DNA of 32,794 bases from JOPF133 sp052144935 (lineage in GTDB: Bacteria; Acidobacteriota; Terriglobia; Bryobacterales; Bryobacteraceae). Shown here piece by piece: positions 16,600 through 25,451 of this stretch (within the stretch, counting starts at the first letter, position 1; each line of letters starts with the position of its first letter). Below the pieces are notes generated by a model. It was not told the origin of the DNA and did no database searches. It saw only the letters and a program-made list of their open reading frames with translations. A program made the position numbers and the translations under genes. The stretch spans positions 1 through 32,794 of the forward strand of contig JBKQPR010000319.1 of assembly GCA_052144935.1 (NCBI GenBank), given 5' to 3'.

Positions 16600-16680
16600 G
16601 GGGCGGCGGCGTGGCTCGATAGGATCTGCGCCAGGGCCGGGGGTGAGGCAAAGGCCGTAGTTCCCTGGCACCTCTGCGGC

Positions 16681-16686
16681 TATACT
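16681..16686 (+). promoter_or_regulatory. Candidate -10 for the BrnT-type toxin pair
   Basis: TATACT precedes the GTG start at 16708 by 21 nt, with an AGGTGA ribosome site between. The -35 is weak. Confidence 0.35.
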
Positions 16687-16707
16687 AAAGGCAGGTGAAA
16701 CGTTCGG

Positions 16708-16980
16708 GTGCGCTTCGAATGGAACGCGCTAAAGGCCGCCGGGAACCTGCGGAAGCACGGCGTCTCATTCCACGAAGCGGTGACCGTGTTTTTTGACCCA
16801 TTGTCGGCGACAGGCGATGATCCCGATCATTCGAGCGAAGAGAGGCGTTTGGTGACATTCGGTATGTCGTCCTCCGGGCGTCTGCTGGTGGTCGCGCACA
16901 CGGAACAATACGACGCGATTCGAATCATCACCGCCCGCGAGGCAACGCGGCCGGAGAGGAAGCTGTATGAGGAAGGCTAA
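16708..16980 (+). CDS. brnT: BrnT-family toxin (RelE-fold ribonuclease)
   Basis: A 90-residue protein matching BrnT from end to end: RFEWNALKAAGNLRKHGVSF, then EAVTVFFDPLSATGDDPDHS, EERRLVTFGMSSSGRLLVVA, and IRIITAREATRPERKLYEEG. BrnT toxins stop growth by cutting RNA and are neutralised by the product of the next gene. The start is GTG at 16708, which gives exactly the family's usual length; AGGTGA lies upstream. The stop is inside the antitoxin gene, an overlap of 14 bases. Confidence 0.9.
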   Translation: MRFEWNALKAAGNLRKHGVSFHEAVTVFFDPLSATGDDPDHSSEERRLVTFGMSSSGRLLVVAHTEQYDAIRIITAREATRPERKLYEEG

Positions 16981-17203
16981 GAAGCGGGGCGCGGGTGACC
17001 TTCGGTCCGAATACAAGCGCTCGGATTTCGGGCCTCTGGTCCGCGGGAAGTATGTCGAGCGGCTGCAGGCCAGTTCGAACGTGGTCATCCTTGACCCGGA
17101 GGTTGCCGAGCTGTTTCCGAACGCGGCGGCCGTCAACGCTGCACTGCGGTCGCTGGCTGAGATTGCCAGGCGCGCCGGCTCCCTCCCACGGCGGCCGCGG
17201 TAG
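16967..17203 (+). CDS. Probable antitoxin paired with BrnT
   Basis: A 78-residue protein overlapping the BrnT gene. It has a basic start (MRKAKKRGAGDLRSEY), SDFGPLVRGKYVERLQ, and then NVVILDPEVAELFPNAAAVN with a final ALRSLAEIARR helix. It lacks the RHH-like C-terminus described for the classic BrnA antitoxin and fits instead a short family (RGKY ... VVLDP-VA--FP---VN-ALR) commonly found beside small RNase toxins. Toxin-first order with overlapping genes is usual for BrnT loci. DNA binding and autoregulation are inferred, not seen. Confidence 0.72.
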   Translation: MRKAKKRGAGDLRSEYKRSDFGPLVRGKYVERLQASSNVVILDPEVAELFPNAAAVNAALRSLAEIARRAGSLPRRPR

Positions 17204-17553
17204 AGACCGGCCGACTCTGTAACCTCGCCATACTTTTTCGGTCAGACAATGAGCACCTTTCCGACGACCCGCCCAAATCGTCGTTGGCTGGCTGCTCTAA
17301 CGAAGAGATCAGGATCATTTCATACCGCTGGACCGAGACCTCCGGCCGATCGGTCGATCGACAACTATGAGCGATTTTGCCAGGAGAGAGAGACGCTACT
17401 ATCATAGCGGGAAGGGATTCGTGCCCTTCTGCGTAGGTTGGGAATCGAGCGAAACAATCCCTGATTACTAATTGACATGACAGCGTACCGCTGGCGGAAA
17501 GCGACGCTTCGCGGCCGCGCTCGGCATGTTGCCGCCGCGCGGCGCCACCATGA
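17204..17553. other. Intergenic region without recognised gene
   Basis: About 350 bases between the antitoxin stop and the stop of the NrsF-like gene; both genes read towards it. The only structure noticed is a short hairpin, GAAGGG (17411-17416) and CCCTTC (17424-17429) with a 7-base loop, which lacks a T-tract. Reading frames here look non-coding. Confidence 0.5.
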
Positions 17554-18267
17554 TCACCCCACCACCGCTCGCCTCCTGCCCCAATCCCTGGCCATCCACG
17601 CGACCAGCATTCCCACCGCGCCACTGATCGGCAGGACCGCGATATGCCAAACCATCACGTGTGGCGCCTCGAAGTTTGGACAGTGGAGTTCCAGCATGGT
17701 TACACCGGCCAGACCCGCAAGGGCGCCCTTCGCGAACCCGGCGGCAATCGAATTCACGGCAAATCCCCGCCTGAGAAGCAGCCACGCGGCGACCGACGCT
17801 GGAAGGGCTTGCACCAGGCCCGCTGTTAGACACGCCACGCCCTGGGAGATGAACCGCTCGGTCCGATAGTCGTGAAAGAGCAGGCCAAATACGGCGGCCA
17901 GACCGATGCAGCCGGATACTCCCAGCACCCATGGAGTCACAGGCCGCCGGCTCCCGGGGATGGCTTCCGCGACGCAAAGAGTGGCCGCCAGCCAGATCAG
18001 GATGCCCAGGACGGAAAAGATCAGCCCGATTTCCGCGGCGCTCATTTTTCGAACGCCGTAAGGGCCCAAAACCATCGCTCCGGCGACCGCCACACTCGCA
18101 CAGATCAGAACCAGACCACCTGCCAGGATCCATGAGGGAGCGAGCGGGCGGACAGGACGCAGGGACGAGCCAATCGATCTCGATACGCGATCCAGCAGCG
18201 CCGGATCCACGTCCGGTTTCGCGCCGGCCGCTTGCTTCAGAATGTCGTCGATCTCTGGGTCCCTCAT
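17554..18267 (-). CDS. NrsF-like (DUF1109) membrane regulator of an ECF sigma factor
   Basis: A 237-residue protein with a cytoplasmic N-terminus (about 45 residues, MRDPEIDDILKQAAGAKPDV) and six membrane helices. LELHCPNFEAPHVMVWHIAV, in the last two helices, resembles the conserved HCP...WH segment of NrsF, the negative regulator of Caulobacter SigF. Those proteins hold the sigma factor at the membrane and release it under oxidative or metal stress through conserved cysteines; Cys residues occur here in several helices. The ATG at 18267 overlaps the stop of the sigma gene (ATGA), the usual sigma/anti-sigma arrangement. Confidence 0.8.
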   Translation of the reverse strand: MRDPEIDDILKQAAGAKPDVDPALLDRVSRSIGSSLRPVRPLAPSWILAGGLVLICASVAVAGAMVLGPYGVRKMSAAEIGLIFSVLGILIWLAATLCVAEAIPGSRRPVTPWVLGVSGCIGLAAVFGLLFHDYRTERFISQGVACLTAGLVQALPASVAAWLLLRRGFAVNSIAAGFAKGALAGLAGVTMLELHCPNFEAPHVMVWHIAVLPISGAVGMLVAWMARDWGRRRAVVG

Positions 18268-18848
18268 CGCAGCCCTCCCTTCCGGGCGCTCGGCATCCCC
18301 ATGACGGCCAGCCCCTTCCTCAATGTCTCGTAGGCGCGATGAGCCTTCTGCTTGACCGACCCGACGCTGGACGAAGTGGCGCGCGCCACCTCTTCCAGCG
18401 ACATGTCCGATACTTTTAACATCGCGATCACTTCTCGCTGGCTCTCCGGCAGGGTAGCAAGCAGCGCTTCGAGATCGGGAGTTCCGCCCAGGTGGTCCGG
18501 AGGCGCCTGGGGGATATCGACACTTTCTTCCAGGCGCTCTTCGCGGCTTTCCGCGCGACGCGCTTTGCGGTAGTGGTCCACCCGAATATGCCGCGCAATC
18601 GCATATAGCCAGGGTAGGACTGGTTGGCCGCGGCGATAGGTGTGCCGCACTTCGTGTATCCGCAGCCAGGTTTCCTGAAGCAAGTCGTCGGCGTGCCTCC
18701 GGCTGATATACTGCATCAGAAAAAACCGGTGCAGTTGCGGACTCAGGCGATGGACCAGAGCCGTAGCCGCCGCGGAATCGCCTTGTTGATAGCGGGCCAT
18801 CAGAGCTTGCAGGTCGATGTCCGAATCCATGAGGAAGGAATCGCTCAC
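18264..18848 (-). CDS. ECF-type RNA polymerase sigma factor
   Basis: A 194-residue protein with both ECF regions: sigma-2 (LVHRLSPQLHRFFLMQYISR, DDLLQETWLRIHEVRHTYRR, PWLYAIARHIRVDHYRK) and sigma-4 (LEALLATLPESQREVIAMLK, MSLEEVARATSSSVGSVKQK, AHRAYETLRKG). The linker carries a short acidic stretch. Together with the overlapping NrsF-like gene it resembles the SigF/NrsF pair. The target regulon is not visible from the sequence. The start is GTG 18848 or, equally possible, ATG 18830; neither has a good ribosome site. Confidence 0.93.
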   Translation of the reverse strand: MSDSFLMDSDIDLQALMARYQQGDSAAATALVHRLSPQLHRFFLMQYISRRHADDLLQETWLRIHEVRHTYRRGQPVLPWLYAIARHIRVDHYRKARRAESREERLEESVDIPQAPPDHLGGTPDLEALLATLPESQREVIAMLKVSDMSLEEVARATSSSVGSVKQKAHRAYETLRKGLAVMGMPSARKGGLR

Positions 18849-18892
18849 CCCAATTATTGCTGAAAATCGGCGGCGGCGAGCGCCCTGGCCGC

Positions 18893-18998
18893 CCGTGGCA
18901 GAAGTGCCAAACCCCCTTACTGGTGCCCGCTGGGCCTACGGAGCCGTCCCCAGAGGGCACCGGGCCCAAAGGGCACCCCGGGAGGGGTTTTGCCACGG
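18893..18998. repeat. GC-rich palindromic intergenic repeat, copy 1
   Basis: An imperfect inverted repeat about 100 bp long between the sigma factor and the propeller gene. The left arm includes CCAAACCCCC, CTTACTGG, TGCCCGCTGGGCC; the right arm GGGCCCAAAGGGCACCCC and GGGGTTTTG. CCCTTAC-GG-TGCCC-CTGGGCC in the left arm is shared with copy 2. It can fold as a long hairpin. No gene or terminal transposon features are present. Confidence 0.65.
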
Positions 18999-19092
18999 GC
19001 TGCTGGGGCGGTTGGGAGGGCCTCGATACAGTTTGGGGACCGCGTATCGACCGCGGCCCCCGTCTTCGCGCATCAACCCCGTGCCCCGCGAG

Positions 19093-20187
19093 CTACTGGA
19101 TGATGGCAGCGCCGTTGATCGCTCCCGCTATCTTTACTGTGAAGCGCAGTGTGAGTTCACCCTCCGAATCGATGTCGAAAAGCGATGCATCGGAAGTGCC
19201 GGCGTTGCCGCCATCGATGACGCCCAGCAGGCTGCCCTGAACATACAGGTCCGTCGGCGCTCCTCCTAGCTTGGCGACGCCCGGCTTATCGAAGAATACA
19301 TTCGTGTCGCTCACCAGAAATCGCAACAGTTGCGAGCCTGGGCTGTCCGCCGAATACAGAAACTGCCCGAAAAGAGCGTTCCAACAGGGCGCATGGGTGA
19401 TGTTGCCGAAGAAGTCTATGTAGGGCGTCGGGCCGGCGGCGGTGGAAACGATTTGGCCGTTCACCACCAACGCTTCCAGATCCGAATGTGCGATGGTTAC
19501 GTACACGTTGGCGCCCCGGCCAACCATGCCGAAGGGAGTATTGTTGTTGGGAGCGGCCGGCAGCGTAACCGAGACATTCGGCCCGGATAATCCCGCCACC
19601 CCGTTGGTCGATAAGTTCAATTCGGCGATGTCGCCGCTCTTTTCCGAATACACGGCTCCGCCGTCGTAAGTGACGATTTGCGCCGCGGTTCCGTCGGCTC
19701 TTAGAAGATGAACTATTCCATCGTTGTTCCCGACTGTATCTCCGTATACCGGGAAGGATTCCGCGGTGGTGAGAGACAGAACTACCAGATGATCGTGCCC
19801 GAAGGCAACCGACACCGGCTGCGAGGTGGTTTTGACCATCTGCGCGGGTTCCATCGAATTGCCCTTGCGGACGAAGATAGTGACGTTGGACGAGCCGAAG
19901 TTGACTACGGCCGCGAGTTTGCCCTCAACCGCTATGCCGCCCGCGTTGCCGCTGACTCCGCCGGCGCCTCCGGTCGGCACGAAATCCGTCTCCTGTGTCC
20001 TGGTATTGATTACCGCCAGGAAGTTGGTGTTTGCATTGGTCGCAGTGAGGAACAGCGGGACTGCGCTGCCGCCCTCGGTGGTTTGTGCCTGTACCTCGCT
20101 GGCGCCGAAGGTGATTGATACTGCAACGGCGCACATCAACGGCCAAATGGCCGGCACATTGCCGGCGTGATTCCTTTTACTGAACAT
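19093..20187 (-). CDS. Secreted beta-propeller-like protein of unknown function
   Basis: A 364-residue protein with a signal peptide (PLMCAVAVSITFGASEVQA). The body is a series of four-strand repeats characteristic of a propeller, with phrases such as FLAVINTRTQETDFVPTGG, VSVAFGHDHLVVLSL and DIAELNLSTNGVAGLSGPNV; the layout is like 3-carboxymuconate lactonase-fold or YVTN-type proteins. No catalytic signature was recognised, so no activity is proposed. The ATG at 20187 is preceded by GGGGAG at good spacing; the frame remains open 62 codons further upstream, but those residues do not look like a signal peptide. It is transcribed in the same direction as the sigma factor downstream, but 240 bases and a repeat separate them. 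Confidence 0.72.
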   Translation of the reverse strand: MFSKRNHAGNVPAIWPLMCAVAVSITFGASEVQAQTTEGGSAVPLFLTATNANTNFLAVINTRTQETDFVPTGGAGGVSGNAGGIAVEGKLAAVVNFGSSNVTIFVRKGNSMEPAQMVKTTSQPVSVAFGHDHLVVLSLTTAESFPVYGDTVGNNDGIVHLLRADGTAAQIVTYDGGAVYSEKSGDIAELNLSTNGVAGLSGPNVSVTLPAAPNNNTPFGMVGRGANVYVTIAHSDLEALVVNGQIVSTAAGPTPYIDFFGNITHAPCWNALFGQFLYSADSPGSQLLRFLVSDTNVFFDKPGVAKLGGAPTDLYVQGSLLGVIDGGNAGTSDASLFDIDSEGELTLRFTVKIAGAINGAAIIQ

Positions 20188-20619
20188 TCGTCTCCCCTTT
20201 TCAGTTTGTGGTTCGCGTAGTGAACGAAGCTGACGAGTATGCCTCCACCAGGCCAGCGCACTTAGGCAGGGCCGGTGTCGGAGCTGTCTGAACTTCACAT
20301 GCGTATTCGCTCCGCGGCAGGCACAAGTTACGGTCCGCTCACCAAACCATGCATTTTTGTCATTGCTTTCCAAATTAGCGAGCTAACTGCGGGTCGAAAC
20401 GGAGGGTGTCGTCGCCTATGTAGCTGAGTTTGGTGCATTTACCTCGCGAGCCAATGTGCGTAGGCGCGGACATCAATCGCCGGCACCGTCGCGATGCCCC
20501 GGAGACGCGCAATCAACCAGTTCGAAGAGAACCGCCGTCGCGGGCTTGCCGCCAATCGTCGGCGCGCCGTAGCCACTGAACCGGTTTTCGCCGCCACGCC
20601 CGGAGCTACACTATCCTAC
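20188..20619. other. Intergenic region between divergent genes, with a possible coding remnant
   Basis: About 430 bases upstream of both the propeller gene and the oxidoreductase. On the minus strand, a frame ending with the stop at 20375-20377 reads SYIGDDTLRFDPQLAR, similar in pattern to the oxidoreductase C-terminus (SYRLGRTLRFD). This may be the tail of a lost paralogue, but it is too short to be sure. Nothing else was recognised. Confidence 0.35.
20607..20612 (+). promoter_or_regulatory. Candidate -10 of a leaderless oxidoreductase transcript
   Basis: TACACT lies 7 nt before the ATG at 20620. There is no purine-rich ribosome site in between, and no strong -35. Confidence 0.4.
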
Positions 20620-21945
<1,326 letters not shown>

Positions 21946-21988
21946 GGTTTGCGCAAGCGGTCGCGGTGAGGCTGGGATTGCGCGTGGC

Positions 21989-22428
21989 TCAGCGGCCTTC
22001 GGGACTGAACTTCCAGAGGGTACCGCGCCAGCCGAGGGCCACGGCCATGATCTTGCCATCGGGAGTCCAGGCCATGTGGTGGAAGTCGCCGCGGTAATCG
22101 AGCGGGATGCGGGCGGATTTGCCGGTTGCCAGATCGAAGATGCCGGGATACTGCCGGGATCGACGCCGTAACCCCGGTGAAACGGACCGGCGATCTCCTA
22201 CTCTGGCCCGCCGCTCAAGGGAATGCGGACCAGGCGGGCGTTGGGCGGCTCCAATACCTGGACCAAGAGGCTTTGAGTGGCGATGTCTACGGTGACGTAA
22301 TTGCCAGTGCGAGTTTTACTCGCGGCGCCTCTCCCGAGACCGGTACGGCCCAGACCGCGCGGGCTGCCGGCGCCCAGTGGCGGGAGGATCTGGTAGGGGA
22401 CCAAAGTCGTGCCTGGAGCTAAGGACAT
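21989..22428 (-). pseudogene. Remnant of a Ser/Thr protein kinase with C-terminal propeller
   Basis: The start at 22428 reads MSLAPGTTLVPYQILPPLGA, the N-terminus typical of acidobacterial Pkn-type kinases, up to the glycine-rich loop. Within about 20 codons the frame jumps to sequence matching the other end of such proteins: NYVTVDIATQSLLVQVLEPP and LVRIPLSGGPE. A TAG stop follows directly (where GPEQ would be usual). In a shifted frame downstream come IFDLATGKSARIPLDYRG, FHHMAWTPDGKIMAVALG and WKFSPEGR with a stop at 21989-21991. So almost the entire kinase domain and most of the propeller are deleted, and at least one frameshift and one stop codon have been added. It is not functional. Confidence 0.75.
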
Positions 22429-22500
22429 CTGGTGACCAATTCTAACCTACCGGGAGGGCCAAGTCCCCCTTGGCGCCCTACCGCGGCGCCGTCGCGGCGT

Positions 22501-22617
22501 CGGGCTTCCGTTCCCTTACCGGGTGCCCTCTGGGCCCGGCTCTGAAAGTGCGCCAAGGGAGGGCCCGGAGGGCACCCCGTGATAAGCGCCTGGTAGAACG
22601 GCGCCCACCGAAAGCCC
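22501..22617. repeat. GC-rich palindromic intergenic repeat, copy 2
   Basis: A strong inverted repeat: GGGTGCCCTCTGGGCCC at 22521-22537 pairs with GGGCCCGGAGGGCACCC at 22561-22577 with one mismatch, around a 23-base loop. Weaker pairing extends outwards on both sides (GGGCTTCCG against CGAAAGCCC). Positions 22509-22546 match 32712-32749 at 32 of 38 bases. It lies between the kinase remnant and the PH-domain gene. Confidence 0.75.
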
Positions 22618-22621
22618 CTGC

Positions 22622-23587
22622 TCACGAAGGCCGGGACCACTCCTGCCGCACTTCCGCGACGAACTTTTCGGGTTCCCTGGTTTCCAGGAGAACCGCGGCG
22701 CCATCGCCTTTCGCCGGCAGCAGCACCAGGCGCCTGCCGCCGGCCCGGTACATGCGAACGATCTTGCCGCTGGCCACCCGGAAGTGCCCCGAGGCGTAGT
22801 GCGCATTGCCGAATCCGTTGGTGCGCGCGGTAGGCCGCCAGTCCGTGTCCGCGGCTAAGTCAACCACCCGGATCTGGTCGACTTCGACATTAGTCGCTTG
22901 CAAAGTGACTGGATAGAACCTATCGTGGATGGTCAATGACTCCGGGGTCAAGGTGTAACTCGGCGGACCGGGTGAGTATAAGAAGGCGAACGCCACGACG
23001 GCCAGCACCACGATCGCAATGGCAACTCCAAGTAGCGGCCCGATCCGGCGCCCGCCGCCGTAGGATTGCGCGGAATCGCGCATCAAGGGCTTGCCTGGAG
23101 CCAGCGGGACCGGGGCGGATGCCCGCATCGCCGCCAGGAAGCCGTCGGTGTCGTCGGGGCTGAACAAGGCTGTCTTAGCACCGGTAATGACCACAACCGC
23201 ATGGCTGCGGTTGGTGAGGTACCAGTTGGATTTCCCGAGTTTCGAAGTTCGGAACACGCCATAGTAGCCGAACAACCCGCCATCGCCGAACAGCCGGATC
23301 GAGCCCCGGAAATCTTCAGCGGTAGCCGCTCTGGCCTCGCGGATGCCGTCGAGCGGAATGCGCGCGTTTCCGATGAACCGCTTGACGAAAATAGACCGCT
23401 CCGAAATCGTGTAGCCCCTTGGCGACCAGGCATAAGATAAGGCAACGATCAGCGCTCCGATCCCCGCGGCGATCATGCTCCCGGTGACGATGACAACGGC
23501 CGCCAGGATGGCGCACACGGCGGCGGTCAGAACCTTGGTTGTCGCATCGTAGGATGCGGAGAAGAACTGCTCTTGGTTGGGCGGCAC
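22622..23587 (-). CDS. Membrane protein with two PH-like domains
   Basis: A 321-residue protein. Two membrane helices near the N-terminus (VLTAAVCAILAAVVIVTGSM and AGIGALIVALSYAW) lead into a bacterial PH domain: YTISERSIFVKRFIGNARIP, DGIREARAATAEDF, IRLFGDGGLFGYYGVFR and TGAKTALFSPDDTDGFLAAM. A third helix (LLGVAIAIVVLAVVAFAFLY) separates this from a second, similar unit (YTLTPESLTIHDRFYPV to REPEKFVAEV). The repeat order suggests an internal duplication. PH-like membrane proteins of this kind have no established single role. The GTG at 23587 is chosen as start because GAGG is spaced for it and a TATAAT lies 19 nt upstream; there is no in-frame ATG nearby. Confidence 0.75.
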   Translation of the reverse strand: MPPNQEQFFSASYDATTKVLTAAVCAILAAVVIVTGSMIAAGIGALIVALSYAWSPRGYTISERSIFVKRFIGNARIPLDGIREARAATAEDFRGSIRLFGDGGLFGYYGVFRTSKLGKSNWYLTNRSHAVVVITGAKTALFSPDDTDGFLAAMRASAPVPLAPGKPLMRDSAQSYGGGRRIGPLLGVAIAIVVLAVVAFAFLYSPGPPSYTLTPESLTIHDRFYPVTLQATNVEVDQIRVVDLAADTDWRPTARTNGFGNAHYASGHFRVASGKIVRMYRAGGRRLVLLPAKGDGAAVLLETREPEKFVAEVRQEWSRPS

Positions 23588-23606
23588 GGCATCTGCCTCA
23601 TCCTTT

Positions 23607-23612
23607 ATTATA
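23607..23612 (-). promoter_or_regulatory. TATAAT -10 of the PH-domain gene
   Basis: A perfect TATAAT on the minus strand, 19 nt before the GTG start, with GAGG between. The -35 (GGAACA at 17 nt spacing) is weak. Confidence 0.5.
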
Positions 23613-23661
23613 CGGAGGACGGGGCCCGGTGTTCCGTAAAACGCCAAGGGCCGTGGGACGC

Positions 23662-23667
23662 TACAAT
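23662..23667 (+). promoter_or_regulatory. Candidate -10 of a leaderless SDR transcript
   Basis: TACAAT lies 7 nt before the ATG at 23675, with no Shine-Dalgarno between. It faces away from the PH-gene promoter 50 bases to its left. Confidence 0.45.
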
Positions 23668-23674
23668 TCAGCGT

Positions 23675-24424
23675 ATGGGATCTCCTTTTCGGTTGGACGG
23701 ACGCCACGCGCTGGTGACCGGCGGAGCCAGCGGGATCGGCGAGCAGGTGAGCCGCGTGCTCACCGCGGCAGGCGCCTCGGTGGCGATCGCGGACATGGAT
23801 CGGGCGCGCGCCGGGGCGCTGGCGGCGGAGTTGCCCGGCGCATCGGCGGCGATTTTCGATGTTACCGGCGAAGCCGCCGTGAACCAGGCGGTGGGGCGGC
23901 TGGCCCGGCTCGACATCCTGGTGAACAGCGCCGGCATCGGCCTCGTGGGCGACATTGAGGAAACCGCCGCGGCGGATTTCCAGCGGCTGATGCGGGTCAA
24001 CGTGGAAGGCACCTTTCTGGTGACCAGGGCGGCCATGCCGCTGCTGCTGGCATCCAAAGGATCGGTGGTGAACATCGGGTCGGTGGCGGGCCTGGTGGGG
24101 GTGAAGCGGCGATTCGCCTATTGCGCCAGCAAAGGGGCCGTGCTGGCTCTCTCGCGCCAACTGGCCGTGGACTACGCCGGGCGCCTGCGCGTCAATTGCG
24201 TGTGCCCGGGCACCGTGGACACGCCGTTTGTGGAAGCCTACCTGGAGAAGTTTCACAAGCACGAAAAGGAAAAGGTGCGCGCCGAGCTGGCCGCCCGGCA
24301 ACCGATCGGCCGGCTGGGGCGGCCGGACGAAGTGGCCTACCTGGTGCTGTACCTGTGTTCCTCCGAGGCGGAGTTCGTCACCGGCGGCACGCCCACTATC
24401 GACGGAGGGTGGACGGCGGCTTAG
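23675..24424 (+). CDS. Short-chain dehydrogenase/reductase (SDR)
   Basis: A 249-residue classical SDR. The cofactor site is VTGGASGIGEQVSRVL (TGxxxGIG); the ADMD at the end of strand 2 favours NAD(H). NSAGIG gives the NAG-type motif, the catalytic Ser lies in NIGSVAGLVG, and YCASK carries Tyr and Lys. CPGTVDTPF and the C-terminal FVTGGTPTIDGGWTAA are also standard. Substrate cannot be told; similar proteins reduce or oxidise sugars, 3-oxoacyl groups or hydroxy acids. The glycosyltransferase gene begins one base after its stop, so the two should act in one pathway. Confidence 0.93.
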   Translation: MGSPFRLDGRHALVTGGASGIGEQVSRVLTAAGASVAIADMDRARAGALAAELPGASAAIFDVTGEAAVNQAVGRLARLDILVNSAGIGLVGDIEETAAADFQRLMRVNVEGTFLVTRAAMPLLLASKGSVVNIGSVAGLVGVKRRFAYCASKGAVLALSRQLAVDYAGRLRVNCVCPGTVDTPFVEAYLEKFHKHEKEKVRAELAARQPIGRLGRPDEVAYLVLYLCSSEAEFVTGGTPTIDGGWTAA

Positions 24425-24425
24425 T

Positions 24426-25451
24426 ATGGCGCACGGGGTCGTTTTTACTCATTCCGGTTGGTGGAGCACACCGGCGCCGATGGCGATCTTTGCGGAATTG
24501 GTGCGGCGGGGCGAGCAACTTACTATCTACGCGGACGCAACTTATCGCGATGCGATCGAAGCCGCGGGCGCGGCTTACCGCAGTTATGGAGATATGACGC
24601 CTGTGGCGGGGCGGTCGGAACTCGCCCATAGACTGGTGCAGAAGATACTCGCCGAGCTGAATCCGGACCCGGACTACCTGGTGCTGGATGCCCAGGCGGA
24701 TTGGGGGCAAATGCTGGCGGGCATCCTGCGGTTGCCGTCGATCGCTTATTGCACCACCTGCTGGCCTCGTGGCGAAATGTTGGAGTTAGAAGAGTCCAAT
24801 GACCAGTGCCGCGGCGATTTGAACCTGGTGCTGGTGCCGCGCGCGCTGCAGTTTAGAGCCGAGACCTACGGCCAGAGTTTTCGTTTCGTCGGCCGGTGCG
24901 TGGAGGAGGGTCCGGAAGCAGACGAGTTCCCGTGGCACGAATTGGGACCGGATCCGGTGATTTATATTTCGGCGGCGGGGATTTTTGGGGGGCGCAGTGA
25001 ATTTCTGCGTGCTTGTATGGCCGCCTTCGGCGGGCTGCCGTTTGAAGTGGTGGTGTCGCGGGAGGAGATCCCAAGCCCGGCGCCGGCGAATTTCCGGCTG
25101 GCCCAGTCTGTGCCGCTGCGAAAGCTGCTGGAGCGCGCTACCCTGGCCGTCACCGGGGCGCAGTCGGATATTGTGGAAGAATGTGCTCGCGCGGGTGTGC
25201 CGCACGTGATGTACCCGGGGGCTGGTGAAGCGTCGAGCCTGGCGTTCCGGGTGCAACAGCTTGGCGCGGGGCTGAGGTTAACCGATGCCGATCTCGCAGG
25301 CGGGCGGTTGCGCGAATTGGCCGGCCGGGTGATGGCCGACCCAAGCTATTGCCGGGCAGCCGAGGCGCTCAGCCGCTCGGTGCGCGAGAGCCGCGGCACG
25401 GCTCAGGCGTGCGAGGAGATTCTGGCCTTTGCAAGGCGCATCAAGAAGTGA
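24426..25451 (+). CDS. GT1/MGT-like glycosyltransferase with altered donor-site motif
   Basis: A 341-residue protein with the two Rossmann-like halves of a GT-B enzyme. The N-terminal half begins VVFTHSGWWSTPAPMAIFAE and continues LVRRGEQLTIYAD, as in macrolide-type transferases. The C-terminal half has SVPLRKLLERATLAVTGAQS, then VEECARAGVPHVMYPGAGEA and FRVQQLGAGLRL. That is the usual nucleotide-sugar region except that the THGG block is VTGAQ, so the His and first Gly for the diphosphate are missing. It may use another donor, bind without catalysis, or be a drifting enzyme. No Shine-Dalgarno; translation is probably coupled to the SDR, whose stop is one base away. Confidence 0.75.
   Translation: MAHGVVFTHSGWWSTPAPMAIFAELVRRGEQLTIYADATYRDAIEAAGAAYRSYGDMTPVAGRSELAHRLVQKILAELNPDPDYLVLDAQADWGQMLAGILRLPSIAYCTTCWPRGEMLELEESNDQCRGDLNLVLVPRALQFRAETYGQSFRFVGRCVEEGPEADEFPWHELGPDPVIYISAAGIFGGRSEFLRACMAAFGGLPFEVVVSREEIPSPAPANFRLAQSVPLRKLLERATLAVTGAQSDIVEECARAGVPHVMYPGAGEASSLAFRVQQLGAGLRLTDADLAGGRLRELAGRVMADPSYCRAAEALSRSVRESRGTAQACEEILAFARRIKK

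Noticed and set aside
17411..17429. Hairpin as intrinsic terminator for the BrnT pair
   Set aside because: The stem is only 6 bp and no T-tract follows on either strand.
22419..22799. Small open frames on both strands over the GC-rich repeat (GCPLGP-type peptides)
   Set aside because: They follow the repeat itself and recur with it (copies 2 and 3), which indicates translation of a palindromic repeat, not genes.
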